This document shows positions 56,017 to 64,000 of a stretch of 64,000 bases of DNA, one piece after another; position 1 is the first letter of the stretch, and every line of letters begins with the position of its first letter. The position numbers were made by a program, and so were the translations under genes. The notes under the pieces are model-generated. The model searched no databases, was not told where the DNA came from, and saw only the letters and a program-made list of their open reading frames with translations. Source of the DNA: Huiozyma naganishii CBS 8797 (taxonomy: Eukaryota > Ascomycota > Saccharomycetes > Saccharomycetales > Saccharomycetaceae); assembly GCF_000348985.1 (NCBI RefSeq), contig NC_035929.1, forward strand, positions 62,001 through 126,000, read 5' to 3'.

Positions 56017-56943
56017 TCAACCCAACAGTCTCATCATCAGCTCAAATGTGGCAAACGTGGCCCCATTGGCAGGCGCAGCTCTCAGAATCGTCGGGCCAAA
56101 CCCCTTCAGAAACCCGCCTATCCCGTGCGTCTTGAAGATATGTTTCGCGACTTGACCCATGTTATTACCACATTTCCGGGTCACAAGGCCGTCCGTCTGC
56201 ATGACCGACTTGATGACATCGATCGGATACACCATGATCCACAAAGTTGTACCGGACAACGCACCAAACAGACACAACTTCCACGTTGGTACCTCCGTTC
56301 TCTTCAACCCCTTATTGATCTCGTTTGCAACGAGCGCCTCGTAAACCAAGAAATATGTACCACAACCATGACCCTCCCTCAGAAGCGTCGGTGTCAGCCC
56401 ACGCATCAACGAGCCATGGCTCCGCAACTTCTTGATACAGTCCAGGGGACCCTTGAACTCGGCCCCGGCCCCGGATGAAACCTGCGTCTGTAAACGTATC
56501 CTCACATGTTCGATCGGAGACGCCAAGAAAGAATTGGTAAGACCACCAGTGAGACCACACAGGTAGTACTGCGGTAGGGACAAAGTCGTCGCTGTGATAC
56601 CTTTCTCCGCGTTCTGGCTACGAAAGAACCTCTTCATTGCCTCGTTGACACCGAATTGTAAAGAGACACAGGCACCAACACCTACGAGTGGCGTTAGCGT
56701 ACCTTTGTAGAACCCACGAGGGCCCTCCTTCTCCAACAGATTCTTCACGACATCCATCGCTGTGGTGCGCACTTTCGCTGTTTGTAGTCGCACTTTGGTG
56801 GTGTCGAACGGCTGCCCAACCAGAACTTGTGCAATACCACCAGCGGTACCGGCAAGCAAGTCCTTGATCACCCTGGTGTTATCGTGCTGTGGGTGATCCT
56901 CCAGGTCATCGATCAATTGCGGTGTTGGGAACTCCTCAGACAT
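56017..56943 (-). CDS. YMC1: Ymc1-type mitochondrial carrier
   Basis: The 308-residue protein (Ymc1 307, Ymc2 329) is a mitochondrial carrier with three repeats and six helices. Signature motifs are QPFDTTKVRLQT (repeat 1), SPIEHVRIRLQT (repeat 2) and YPIDVIKSVMQT (repeat 3). The N-terminus MSEEFPTPQLIDDLEDHPQHDN is close to Ymc1, as is the end GATFATFELMMRLLG. Ymc1 is an inner-membrane carrier linked to glycine and organic-acid transport; its substrate is not fully settled. YMC1 and YMC2 are ohnologs, and this locus matches both duplicated tracks. A (GA)n tract lies just after the stop at about 55977-56000. Confidence 0.93.
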   Translation of the reverse strand: MSEEFPTPQLIDDLEDHPQHDNTRVIKDLLAGTAGGIAQVLVGQPFDTTKVRLQTAKVRTTAMDVVKNLLEKEGPRGFYKGTLTPLVGVGACVSLQFGVNEAMKRFFRSQNAEKGITATTLSLPQYYLCGLTGGLTNSFLASPIEHVRIRLQTQVSSGAGAEFKGPLDCIKKLRSHGSLMRGLTPTLLREGHGCGTYFLVYEALVANEINKGLKRTEVPTWKLCLFGALSGTTLWIMVYPIDVIKSVMQTDGLVTRKCGNNMGQVAKHIFKTHGIGGFLKGFGPTILRAAPANGATFATFELMMRLLG

Positions 56944-57200
56944 ATCTATTCAGCTTGCAGACAAGAAAATATCCGTACCCAGTCGTGCCCCTGTCGAATC
57001 AAACTAATCCAGGCTGTACAATCGACCAGAGTTCAAGAATCAATGAGCTGTTAATGGTCTCCCACTGAAGAATTTTTCACTGCAGCAAACGTTTCTTATC
57101 ATCGCACATCGCTCTTTTTTTTCATCTTCTTCTTCCCGATAAAGGGCCCCAAGGCAGGTGCATTTCTGACAGCAGGCATTAACGTACCACCACTCCACTT

Positions 57201-58238
57201 TCAGGACAATTCGAATAGATCTTGTTGGCCATATGTAGTGGCTATTCTTGCCAGTGCAAGCTGGATCACAGACAAGTCCGCTGGGAAACGGGTAGCTTCA
57301 AATTGGACCATCTCGGCAGACCCGTGCGCAATGACTGTATCCACTGTTCTCGCATCGTTTACTATCAAATCACGGCACTTCTTCCCCAAGTCACGTAGCG
57401 TACTCGTGTTGGTCGCCGTCACTTTTGTTGGCAGGTACAGTAATGTGTAGAGGAGCCAATAGCTGAGCTTGGCAGTGAGGTTTGCTTTCGAGATAAGATC
57501 GTCAATCCAACGCTCGCTCATGTATTTGACCAGAAGCCAGATGTTCCCAGGGTGTATCATAGTGTGAAACATACTTCGCGATGGTTCGTTTTCCTTCACA
57601 AATTTCGCCCACGCTTTGTATCCACGAGGTTCCAAACTACTAAAATCGCTCATAATATGCGTCTTGAGAATATCTAACGTTGGGATACGCGACCGACCTA
57701 ACTTTATAATAAGATTTTCCGACCATTCTTCGTCCATCCCATCCGGTAGTTTGCCGCTATTGCTGGTGGGATGATGCTCCCTGAGTAGGTTTAGAAGATG
57801 GGTGTGTATACCTTTCTTCTCGGGTTTCCCCTCAATATACCGTTTCAGGTGTGACAGCAGAGCATTCATCTGCTCATCTGTGTATTCTTCTATTTGACTC
57901 CCCTTTGATTCCAACTCAACCTGTAATTTGTCGAGCCACCGATTCCATTCCACATAATGCTTCTGAGCTTGTTTGATAAGTGAAGGAACTTCCGTCCTCT
58001 GTTTCTTCGCCACAGGTAACTCTTCGGAGACATCATCATACATGCTCGCTTGATGAGTATGTTTAGGACCGCTATTCTGCTCGAGACTTGCTCGCGAGAT
58101 AGCGTTAGTCGTTAAGGCCTCCTGCCTCACACGGCCCAAATATGCCACAACCGCTGGATCAACCGAGGGGTCATCCAGAGCAAACACTCTCTGCTGCCCA
58201 AATCTGGGGTCAATTCTTTGCTGTGTATTGTCGCTCAT
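57201..58238 (-). CDS. BRR1: Brr1, snRNP biogenesis factor (Gemin2-like)
   Basis: The ATG at 58238 gives 345 residues (341 in S. cerevisiae), beginning MSDNTQQRIDPRFGQQRVFA. The RIDPRFGQ and FALDDPSVDPAVVAYLGRVRQEA segments are typical of Brr1. The rest is helical, with SWLLYTLLYLP-like hydrophobic helices near 285 matching the Gemin2 SMN-interacting domain. Brr1 helps assemble or stabilise newly made spliceosomal snRNPs. The gene lies in the conserved run YMC1-BRR1-TFB4-SEC8-SMK1, all on the minus strand as in chromosome XVI orientation. Confidence 0.9.
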   Translation of the reverse strand: MSDNTQQRIDPRFGQQRVFALDDPSVDPAVVAYLGRVRQEALTTNAISRASLEQNSGPKHTHQASMYDDVSEELPVAKKQRTEVPSLIKQAQKHYVEWNRWLDKLQVELESKGSQIEEYTDEQMNALLSHLKRYIEGKPEKKGIHTHLLNLLREHHPTSNSGKLPDGMDEEWSENLIIKLGRSRIPTLDILKTHIMSDFSSLEPRGYKAWAKFVKENEPSRSMFHTMIHPGNIWLLVKYMSERWIDDLISKANLTAKLSYWLLYTLLYLPTKVTATNTSTLRDLGKKCRDLIVNDARTVDTVIAHGSAEMVQFEATRFPADLSVIQLALARIATTYGQQDLFELS

Positions 58239-58427
58239 GGTCTCTATTGGATGAGCAGTTAAACTGGAGGGACACTTCAACAAATCATCTCGCTTAGGGC
58301 ATCTCGCCTGCCTTCAATAAATTTTGACACTTTTCTCTAAATAACATCAAGATCTATTATATAAGGTATAGGATGCAGCGGGTGGGGACTCCCTTGAACT
58401 AATGCAGGTACGTTTCAGTGTCTTAAA

Positions 58428-59456
58428 TTATGGATTGAGCGCCCGCTTCTTAGACTTACCAGACATCTTCGCGACCACGGGTCTTTTCTTCAATTTTGCG
58501 ATGACACGCTCGTCAAACTCTGACTCGCATGCAGGGCACCGATTCCCAGGCGGCAGTACCGAGAGAACGCACAGACATACGGAACATATGTACCCGACTG
58601 CAACCACTTTCCCCGTGAGGAAGCAGGAGGTTCTAAAGTCGACTGACCCCTGGTTTGGTTTTACTATTATGGATCGTAATGAGGGATCAATAAACATCGC
58701 TGTGGACAGATATTGGACGAGTCCATCTGTCGAATCGACGTGTAAGTATATGCCGTTTGTGGCATCGGTTGTTTGTTGTAGGAAGGTGCTCTTCCGGGCC
58801 CCACCAATTTTCACAACGTCTATGGGGCACTTGAGTTTGGCAGCACTGAAGATACAGTTCATAATGGGGATGTACTGGAAGATTTCCTCCTTCTGCGAGG
58901 TACCATTCTTATTACCACATGTCATCACCATTATCCTAGATTTCAATGACTTCGTCTCGTAATCGTGGAGTAACCTGTTGGTATATGCCAATGCGGCTAA
59001 CATCGCCCCTGGAAGCGTGCTCTTTTGCGTAGCTTTCTCAACCTCCCCCATCTCTTGTTTGAAAAGAGTATACAGTTCTTCAACGAGGGTCTCGTCAACG
59101 TTTCTGAATCGACTGTACATCCCGGGATTGATGATAAACTGATCTTTCTTCCCAACTGTTTCCGCCTCCGTTTCGCTGCGATTAGAACTTCGTGGATACA
59201 AGTACTTTATCCCTTGTGAATGACTGGCAATAATGGCCACTTGATTAGATGTATTGAACGCTAGATGTGCGTTCAAGAACACTATCAACGCTCGTAGCAT
59301 TTTGATAATATTACTTGCTTCTTTGGTTTCTTCGTCAAATTCAGCCCATAGCTTTGGAGTTAGATCGACAACAACAGTCAACAACGAAGGTAACTCCTCC
59401 GTACTACTACCCCTTGCTTTCGTCTGTTGGAAGGTCGGGTCAGAGATAGCATCCAT
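58428..59456 (-). CDS. TFB4: Tfb4 (p34), TFIIH core subunit
   Basis: The 342-residue protein (338 in S. cerevisiae) has a von Willebrand A-like domain at about 20-240, beginning PSLLTVVVDLTPKLWAEF and including MLAALAYTNRLLHDYE. It ends with a C4-type zinc finger, CSVCLCVL...CPACESEFD, at about 290-320. Tfb4 pairs with Ssl1 in core TFIIH, which acts in Pol II initiation and nucleotide-excision repair. The C-terminus KMSGKSKKRALNP is basic. Complete and in conserved order. Confidence 0.94.
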   Translation of the reverse strand: MDAISDPTFQQTKARGSSTEELPSLLTVVVDLTPKLWAEFDEETKEASNIIKMLRALIVFLNAHLAFNTSNQVAIIASHSQGIKYLYPRSSNRSETEAETVGKKDQFIINPGMYSRFRNVDETLVEELYTLFKQEMGEVEKATQKSTLPGAMLAALAYTNRLLHDYETKSLKSRIMVMTCGNKNGTSQKEEIFQYIPIMNCIFSAAKLKCPIDVVKIGGARKSTFLQQTTDATNGIYLHVDSTDGLVQYLSTAMFIDPSLRSIIVKPNQGSVDFRTSCFLTGKVVAVGYICSVCLCVLSVLPPGNRCPACESEFDERVIAKLKKRPVVAKMSGKSKKRALNP

Positions 59457-59610
59457 GATAGCAGTCTTGATTGAGTTATCGAACGGTCCTCCGGCACTCT
59501 CCTGTTCAACTACTCACTGTTCAAAGTTAATATGGGAAAAAAAAATTGGCTTTTAGTAACCTTTTCTTTATCGTTAATACATAGTATATGTACTGTCTGT
59601 GGTGCGCGGT

Positions 59611-62600
59611 TTACTTCTTGAGGTCTCCTCCCAGCGAGATCAGTTTCTTCATTGCCTCTTCATACCTTCTATTCGTCAACTGTGAAACCGGCTTGGCTGA
59701 TTTTGTGTTCGCTGTGTGTTTTTGTCTGTTCAACTCTTCGCTAAACTGAAGTCTCAAAATATTCTTCAGATCCTCTACAGAACAAAATTGTAGTAAACCT
59801 TCTTCAATCTTGTTAAACACCATGGCTGGGTCTGAATCTATGAGAGAGTAGAATAATAGCGCCCTGCTCAGGGCAATATTTGCAGTCTCGTGATACATAT
59901 TCCTGGTTCCATGTTGGAGCACATTGATATTCCTGATCATCCGCTTCGTACCATTTCCGTTTAGTATTTCGAGTCCCGAGGCTCCTTTAATAAAGGCTAT
60001 GTTATTGGCAATATCAATACCTGTGAATACGGTATCTTTATCCTTTTCTGATAGTTGCCTATTCAATTTATTTTCAATATTCTTCATTTGTGATATTAAT
60101 GAAGATATGTTTTCATCAAGCTCGTTGCTCCCAGCATCTAGCTTCCACTCGCGGGCATTCATAAACAACTTCCCAATGCTATAGATGCATCTCGAACGAA
60201 TGTCAAATCTTAGCAAAGCCATCGATTTCAATCTCAATTGTGATAGCCCGTCGACAGACTTACAGAATTTCGCGGAAGTTTCATTATTCAATAACAGTTT
60301 TGTAGTAGACATTTTTGTAGAATACAACTCTTCATCACTGTACTCGAAAAAGGCCCACTTCTCTCTCAACTCATTGGCGTTCAAACTGTTGGCGTCTGGC
60401 CTCTCCTCGTCAAATGAATCCACGCGCTGTTCCAATGCTGGGAGCCAGCTTAGAACCCAACAAAGTGTGTTTGTCAGATATACAAGAGAGTCAAAAGTCG
60501 GCTCATTAAAGAAATCACCCCGTCTTAGTCTATTGTTTTTCAAATAGAACTCCGGGCAGTATTTGAACAACTCCTCAGTCTCGACATCCACAGTTCCTTC
60601 TGTTGAGCCTTCTATAATCTTCTCTTCCAGCTTCAAGAGTTGTTCATCTTGCAACCAAGTCGTGATCATATTTTTTCCTAGCTTTTGATTATTGTTCAAT
60701 AGTGACTCAAAGATATTCAAATTATGATGATAAAACCTCGTTAACAGATTTAGTATAACATCAACCATCTGAGGTCTAAACACATTGGAAGTATTGGACA
60801 CATATATGACACCGAAAAACAACTTTTGAAATTCAGCGGCACTCTTCATTATAAGTTTTGTTTCATCTAGAAGCTCCACGGCAAATGGATTGTTCGATTC
60901 CACTTTCGATATGAACAAGTGATCCATCGTTAATTTTAACTGTGGATAAAAGTGATTATCCATATACTTGTTAAAAAACACTAACGACGGAGTGGAGTCT
61001 TTTGATAATGTTTCTGGAAGCAGTTTGGACGAACCTTGTGAAAAGAATAAAAATGGCTCTAAAATCATTTTCAGGTTGAAAACTGAGGGCATAATCAAAG
61101 GTTCCTCTTGTTCAAAAGTCTCATCGTGGACATATACAGAGTCCATATTCATATTAGAAGTCACGGTGAAGCCTAGGAATATGTCCTTCAAAAGGGATTT
61201 CAATTCGTTGGTATGATGTTTAGCCTCGGTGTTATCCTCAATGTTGTTTTGTAAAGAAAAAATCTGGTGTAAGTTCTTTCGGTCTGGTAGGTCGGGAACA
61301 CCGCCAGAACCAACATCTTGAGTGTGGGCATTTTTGAGCAAGTTTGAATTTGTTAAGTATCGAGTTAGCAGTATTTGTATTTCATCAAACAATTTCCTCC
61401 ACACAACATCAAAACTATAAGCCTGATAAGATGAGACATTTGGTTGCAAGACGTTGGAAATTTCAAACACCGCTCTGTGGCCCTGGATTGCTAATAGAAA
61501 TTTTAAAAAAATCTCCCAGAAACATTCTCTAATAACCAAAGACAACAAATCTCTTACAGAAAGACCAAAGGATTCGTCGTCCGCATTTTCAGGCTGTTTT
61601 TTTAATAAAGTTGGATGTTTTGTCCTTACCTTATCCGTAGCTGTCAAAATGATATTATGTAACTCTTGTTTATTTCTTTCATTCAAGATACTCAAAGCTG
61701 TAGGTAATCTGTTGATCCCCTTTATTATAGAAAAAAGGGTAAATAGCCTTGCGTAGCCTGAAGTATCCTCACTGGTCGACAAGCAACCGTCCTGGTATGC
61801 GCTCGAGTTATGCAACGAATCGATAAATGTATCAAGTTTATTGTTGATGATTGAGGACTGTTTAGGGAGATCAATGCTGGCAATATTATACAAGTAGTTT
61901 TCCAAACTGGTAAACCCATTCTGAGATATGCTGATTGTCTTCAAAATGTCGAATTCCAACTCCACGTTGGTGTTGGTGGAATAGATTATACTGTTAATTT
62001 CCTGAATCATGTTCTCAAACAGGGTGTGTTCTTGTAATTCTATCTGCTGTTTCACTTGTTGCAAATGTTTGATTGGCTTCATGTCAGGCTGATTTAAAAG
62101 TTGGAACCCTCTTTGGATTAGCTTCAAGATCTCCGCATATTCCTCCTTCCTGATGTTATCTTCAATCTTTTCGGGGAGTTGTAGTAGTTCCTCGATGGAA
62201 GATAAAGAGCAGATCAAAGAGCTGTATTTTAAACTTGTTTGGTTCAGTTCTCCCAAAGCACCCTTCTCCATAGTGATTAATTCGTTCACCTTATTCACAT
62301 TCTTATTGACTTTGGACGTCTTATCCTGTGCATCAGTGAGGGCCATGACAGTTTTGCTATAAGACGCAACGTTCGCGTTAAATGCTTGGCTGTGTTCATT
62401 CACCACCTCTTGCAAGTGGGTTGCAATTTTATCCTCTAGTTGGGTGAACTCTGGATATCTGTACTGCAGGCCGACCGACGTATCGTCCAAGAACGCCAAT
62501 GCCAGCTCAAGCGGATTCGAAGAACCGGTCAATACATTGTGCCATTGGGATCGAACCAGCGAGATGTCACTTTCCAGGTTGTCAATGGCACTGTTCATCG

Positions 62601-62688
62601 CTTTTTCTTGTCCCTGGGTAATGCTGTTGATGGACAGACCACGTCTCCTATTCCCAGCTCTCCCTCTGTTAACCCCCAAATGTTCCAT
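59611..62688 (-). CDS. SEC8: Sec8, exocyst subunit
   Basis: The 1025-residue protein (1065 in S. cerevisiae) matches Sec8 in size and order. Residues about 30-170 are the Sec8 N-terminal coiled-coil region, including AMNSAIDNLESDISLVRSQW and LELALAFLDDTSVGLQYRYP. The rest is the long helical rod typical of CATCHR-family tethers, with no catalytic motifs. Sec8 is one of eight exocyst subunits that tether secretory vesicles at bud tips and the bud neck before SNARE fusion. No break is visible. Confidence 0.93.
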   Translation of the reverse strand: MEHLGVNRGRAGNRRRGLSINSITQGQEKAMNSAIDNLESDISLVRSQWHNVLTGSSNPLELALAFLDDTSVGLQYRYPEFTQLEDKIATHLQEVVNEHSQAFNANVASYSKTVMALTDAQDKTSKVNKNVNKVNELITMEKGALGELNQTSLKYSSLICSLSSIEELLQLPEKIEDNIRKEEYAEILKLIQRGFQLLNQPDMKPIKHLQQVKQQIELQEHTLFENMIQEINSIIYSTNTNVELEFDILKTISISQNGFTSLENYLYNIASIDLPKQSSIINNKLDTFIDSLHNSSAYQDGCLSTSEDTSGYARLFTLFSIIKGINRLPTALSILNERNKQELHNIILTATDKVRTKHPTLLKKQPENADDESFGLSVRDLLSLVIRECFWEIFLKFLLAIQGHRAVFEISNVLQPNVSSYQAYSFDVVWRKLFDEIQILLTRYLTNSNLLKNAHTQDVGSGGVPDLPDRKNLHQIFSLQNNIEDNTEAKHHTNELKSLLKDIFLGFTVTSNMNMDSVYVHDETFEQEEPLIMPSVFNLKMILEPFLFFSQGSSKLLPETLSKDSTPSLVFFNKYMDNHFYPQLKLTMDHLFISKVESNNPFAVELLDETKLIMKSAAEFQKLFFGVIYVSNTSNVFRPQMVDVILNLLTRFYHHNLNIFESLLNNNQKLGKNMITTWLQDEQLLKLEEKIIEGSTEGTVDVETEELFKYCPEFYLKNNRLRRGDFFNEPTFDSLVYLTNTLCWVLSWLPALEQRVDSFDEERPDANSLNANELREKWAFFEYSDEELYSTKMSTTKLLLNNETSAKFCKSVDGLSQLRLKSMALLRFDIRSRCIYSIGKLFMNAREWKLDAGSNELDENISSLISQMKNIENKLNRQLSEKDKDTVFTGIDIANNIAFIKGASGLEILNGNGTKRMIRNINVLQHGTRNMYHETANIALSRALLFYSLIDSDPAMVFNKIEEGLLQFCSVEDLKNILRLQFSEELNRQKHTANTKSAKPVSQLTNRRYEEAMKKLISLGGDLKK

Positions 62689-62925
62689 ACTGTTCAGTGA
62701 GTAATTATATCACGCTTTATTCTCTTTCTGGTTCAAGGAAGCTCTGCAATTGAGTCCTGGTGAGCACACCGGTCTCTGTCTTGTCTCTTAAGTCGCCCAC
62801 AGCCCTGGTTAAAAACGTTGCACTATTATTTTATATAAGGTTAACATCAAAAAATAACCAAATATCGAAGACATAAAGATACGATTACTAACTTTTCTTG
62901 ATTCAGTAAAAGATTAAAGCTCAAG

Positions 62926-64000
62926 TTAACTTCTACCTGTCTCCTGTCTGAACTTCACAACCTCATCTATTAGATACTCTCTCAGATCTCTCATGCTTCT
63001 TAAATTGTTTTCGTAGGAGAAATCAAAGGGTCCGAGGGGGCACGCTGGTTCTTCCGTGGGTTGTCTTACATCCATCACAAACGGGTGTTCCAAGCATTGC
63101 TCGACAGTGAATCTTGGAGATACCTTCCAAGTTAACAAATGTCCCAACAAATCATGTGCTTCCGCGGATGCCTGTGGGAAAATACTCCCCCAGGGCTTGG
63201 CGGGTGCTCCGGGACCTGGAGTGTTGAGCATGTTTATGCTTTTCAGTGAACCATATGCAATCAGTACGTCCTTTGGTGGTGTACCCAATATTTTCATGAT
63301 TTCGTGGATCTGGTGAAGAGAATCCCTCCCCATGAATATAGGTTTTCTAAGGTAGAATTCGGCCAAAATGCACCCGATGGACCACATGTCTATTGCCTTG
63401 GTGTACATTTTGTTTGAGAGTATTAATTCGGGGGCTCTGTACCATCTTGTGGCTACGTAGTTTGTGATGTTTTGGAACGAACTGTGCCCCGCGGCAAAAT
63501 ACTCCGCGTGGATCCCTCTTGCTAGCCCGAAATCGCAAATCTTCAAGCATCCGTTCAAAGTGCACAGGATATTCCCCGGTTTCAAGTCCCTGTGGATAAC
63601 ATCTGCTGAGTGAATATATTTGATACCGCAGAGGATCTGGTACACAAAGTATTTTATGTGGAACTCGGAGAACACGACATTTGAGGAGTGAATCACTTTT
63701 GCAAGATCGTACTCTATCAGTTCCTGGTAGCAGTACAATCCGTCGTACGGTTTCTCCGTCACAATCTCCAAGTCTATCAGAGACACGATGTTTCTATGAC
63801 CTTTGAAAAAGTGCATGAACTTCAATTCCCTGATAGCACGCTTCAACAATATCTCTTTGTGGAAGATATTGATTATCTTTTTAATAGCCACCTGGTATGG
63901 GGTGGTTCCCTTCAAGTCTCTCGCGGAGCACACAATCCCGTAGGATCCCTTCCCCAACGCCTGCACTATATGGTAATTTGCAGGTACTGAGAAATTAGTA
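62926..64000 (-). CDS. SMK1: Smk1, sporulation MAP kinase (5' end outside the window)
   Basis: The frame is open to the window edge, so the N-terminus is missing; S. cerevisiae Smk1 has 388 residues. What remains begins SVPANYHIVQALGKGSYG and covers the whole kinase domain. The catalytic loop is VIHRDLKPGNILCTLNGCLK, the metal site CDFGLARG and the activation segment ITNYVATRWYRAPE. The T-x-Y site is TNY, as in S. cerevisiae Smk1. Other shared stretches are EILLKRAIRELKFMHFFKGH and SFDFSYE-like C-terminal sequence. Smk1 acts late in sporulation to control spore-wall assembly, with activation by Cak1 and Ssp2. No start codon can be given. Confidence 0.95.
   Translation of the reverse strand, partial: TNFSVPANYHIVQALGKGSYGIVCSARDLKGTTPYQVAIKKIINIFHKEILLKRAIRELKFMHFFKGHRNIVSLIDLEIVTEKPYDGLYCYQELIEYDLAKVIHSSNVVFSEFHIKYFVYQILCGIKYIHSADVIHRDLKPGNILCTLNGCLKICDFGLARGIHAEYFAAGHSSFQNITNYVATRWYRAPELILSNKMYTKAIDMWSIGCILAEFYLRKPIFMGRDSLHQIHEIMKILGTPPKDVLIAYGSLKSINMLNTPGPGAPAKPWGSIFPQASAEAHDLLGHLLTWKVSPRFTVEQCLEHPFVMDVRQPTEEPACPLGPFDFSYENNLRSMRDLREYLIDEVVKFRQETGRS

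Noticed and set aside
1..64000. CRISPR arrays, bacterial-type operons, defence or toxin systems
   Set aside because: The window is eukaryotic nuclear DNA; no spaced repeats or bacterial gene sets were seen on either strand.

Overview
The window is nuclear DNA of a budding yeast of the Saccharomycetaceae. Nearly every gene has a recognisable Saccharomyces cerevisiae counterpart, genes are intron-poor and tightly packed, and a tRNA-Trp gene carries the yeast-type intron. Gene order is the main clue to lineage. From about 0.2 to 36.4 kb the genes correspond to an interleaving of the duplicated S. cerevisiae regions on chromosomes XI (YKL073W to YKL048C) and XIII (YMR049C to YMR031C). From about 37.9 to 64 kb they interleave chromosomes II (YBR112C to YBR105C) and XVI (YPR070W to YPR054W). 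Several expected neighbours (YSA1, SPE3, ALG1, IML3, CSM3) are absent. Reciprocal loss of this kind suggests a species that descends from the whole-genome duplication but resolved duplicates differently from S. cerevisiae. Names below are orthology calls made from recalled sequence and gene order, not from a search.

Layout of the left block: LHS1, STB6, an LTR, tRNA-Trp, YKL069W, ERB1, a small YKL068W-A-like gene, two more LTR copies and a gene-poor stretch, NUP100, MCM1, YNK1, a small membrane protein, YET1, MNR2, YKL063C, an MSN2/MSN4-type factor behind a GC-rich promoter, ELM1, ARP9, CSE4, EIS1, SFK1. A 1.5 kb pyrimidine-rich gap then marks the change of synteny block. Layout of the right block: CYC8, MED1, HOS1, CMD1, AIM3, ISA2, UBA3, SND3/PHO88, FCY1, YPR063C, a GC-rich GID4/VID24-like gene, ROX1, JID1, ARO7, YMC1, BRR1, TFB4, SEC8 and the 3' part of SMK1, which runs off the window.

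The genes are mostly housekeeping and regulatory and do not form one pathway. Transcriptional control is over-represented: CYC8 corepressor, MED1, HOS1, ROX1, MCM1, MSN4, ARP9 and TFB4. Rox1 is known in S. cerevisiae to act through Cyc8-Tup1, and both genes lie in the right block.

The most notable observations are these. (1) A strongly diverged, compact GID4/VID24-like gene sits at the ancestral VID24 position, and part of its conserved domain lies upstream of the first ATG. (2) The 3' end of CYC8 shows a probable one-base frameshift at an A-run. (3) FCY1, YPR063C, the VID24-like gene and ROX1 form a precise four-gene inversion relative to S. cerevisiae. (4) A family of degenerate LTRs occurs around the tRNA gene and upstream of NUP100. 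I found no CRISPR array, no intact transposon, no centromere and no clearly new multi-gene system. Where the conserved start is not the most upstream possible codon, I chose the first in-frame ATG.
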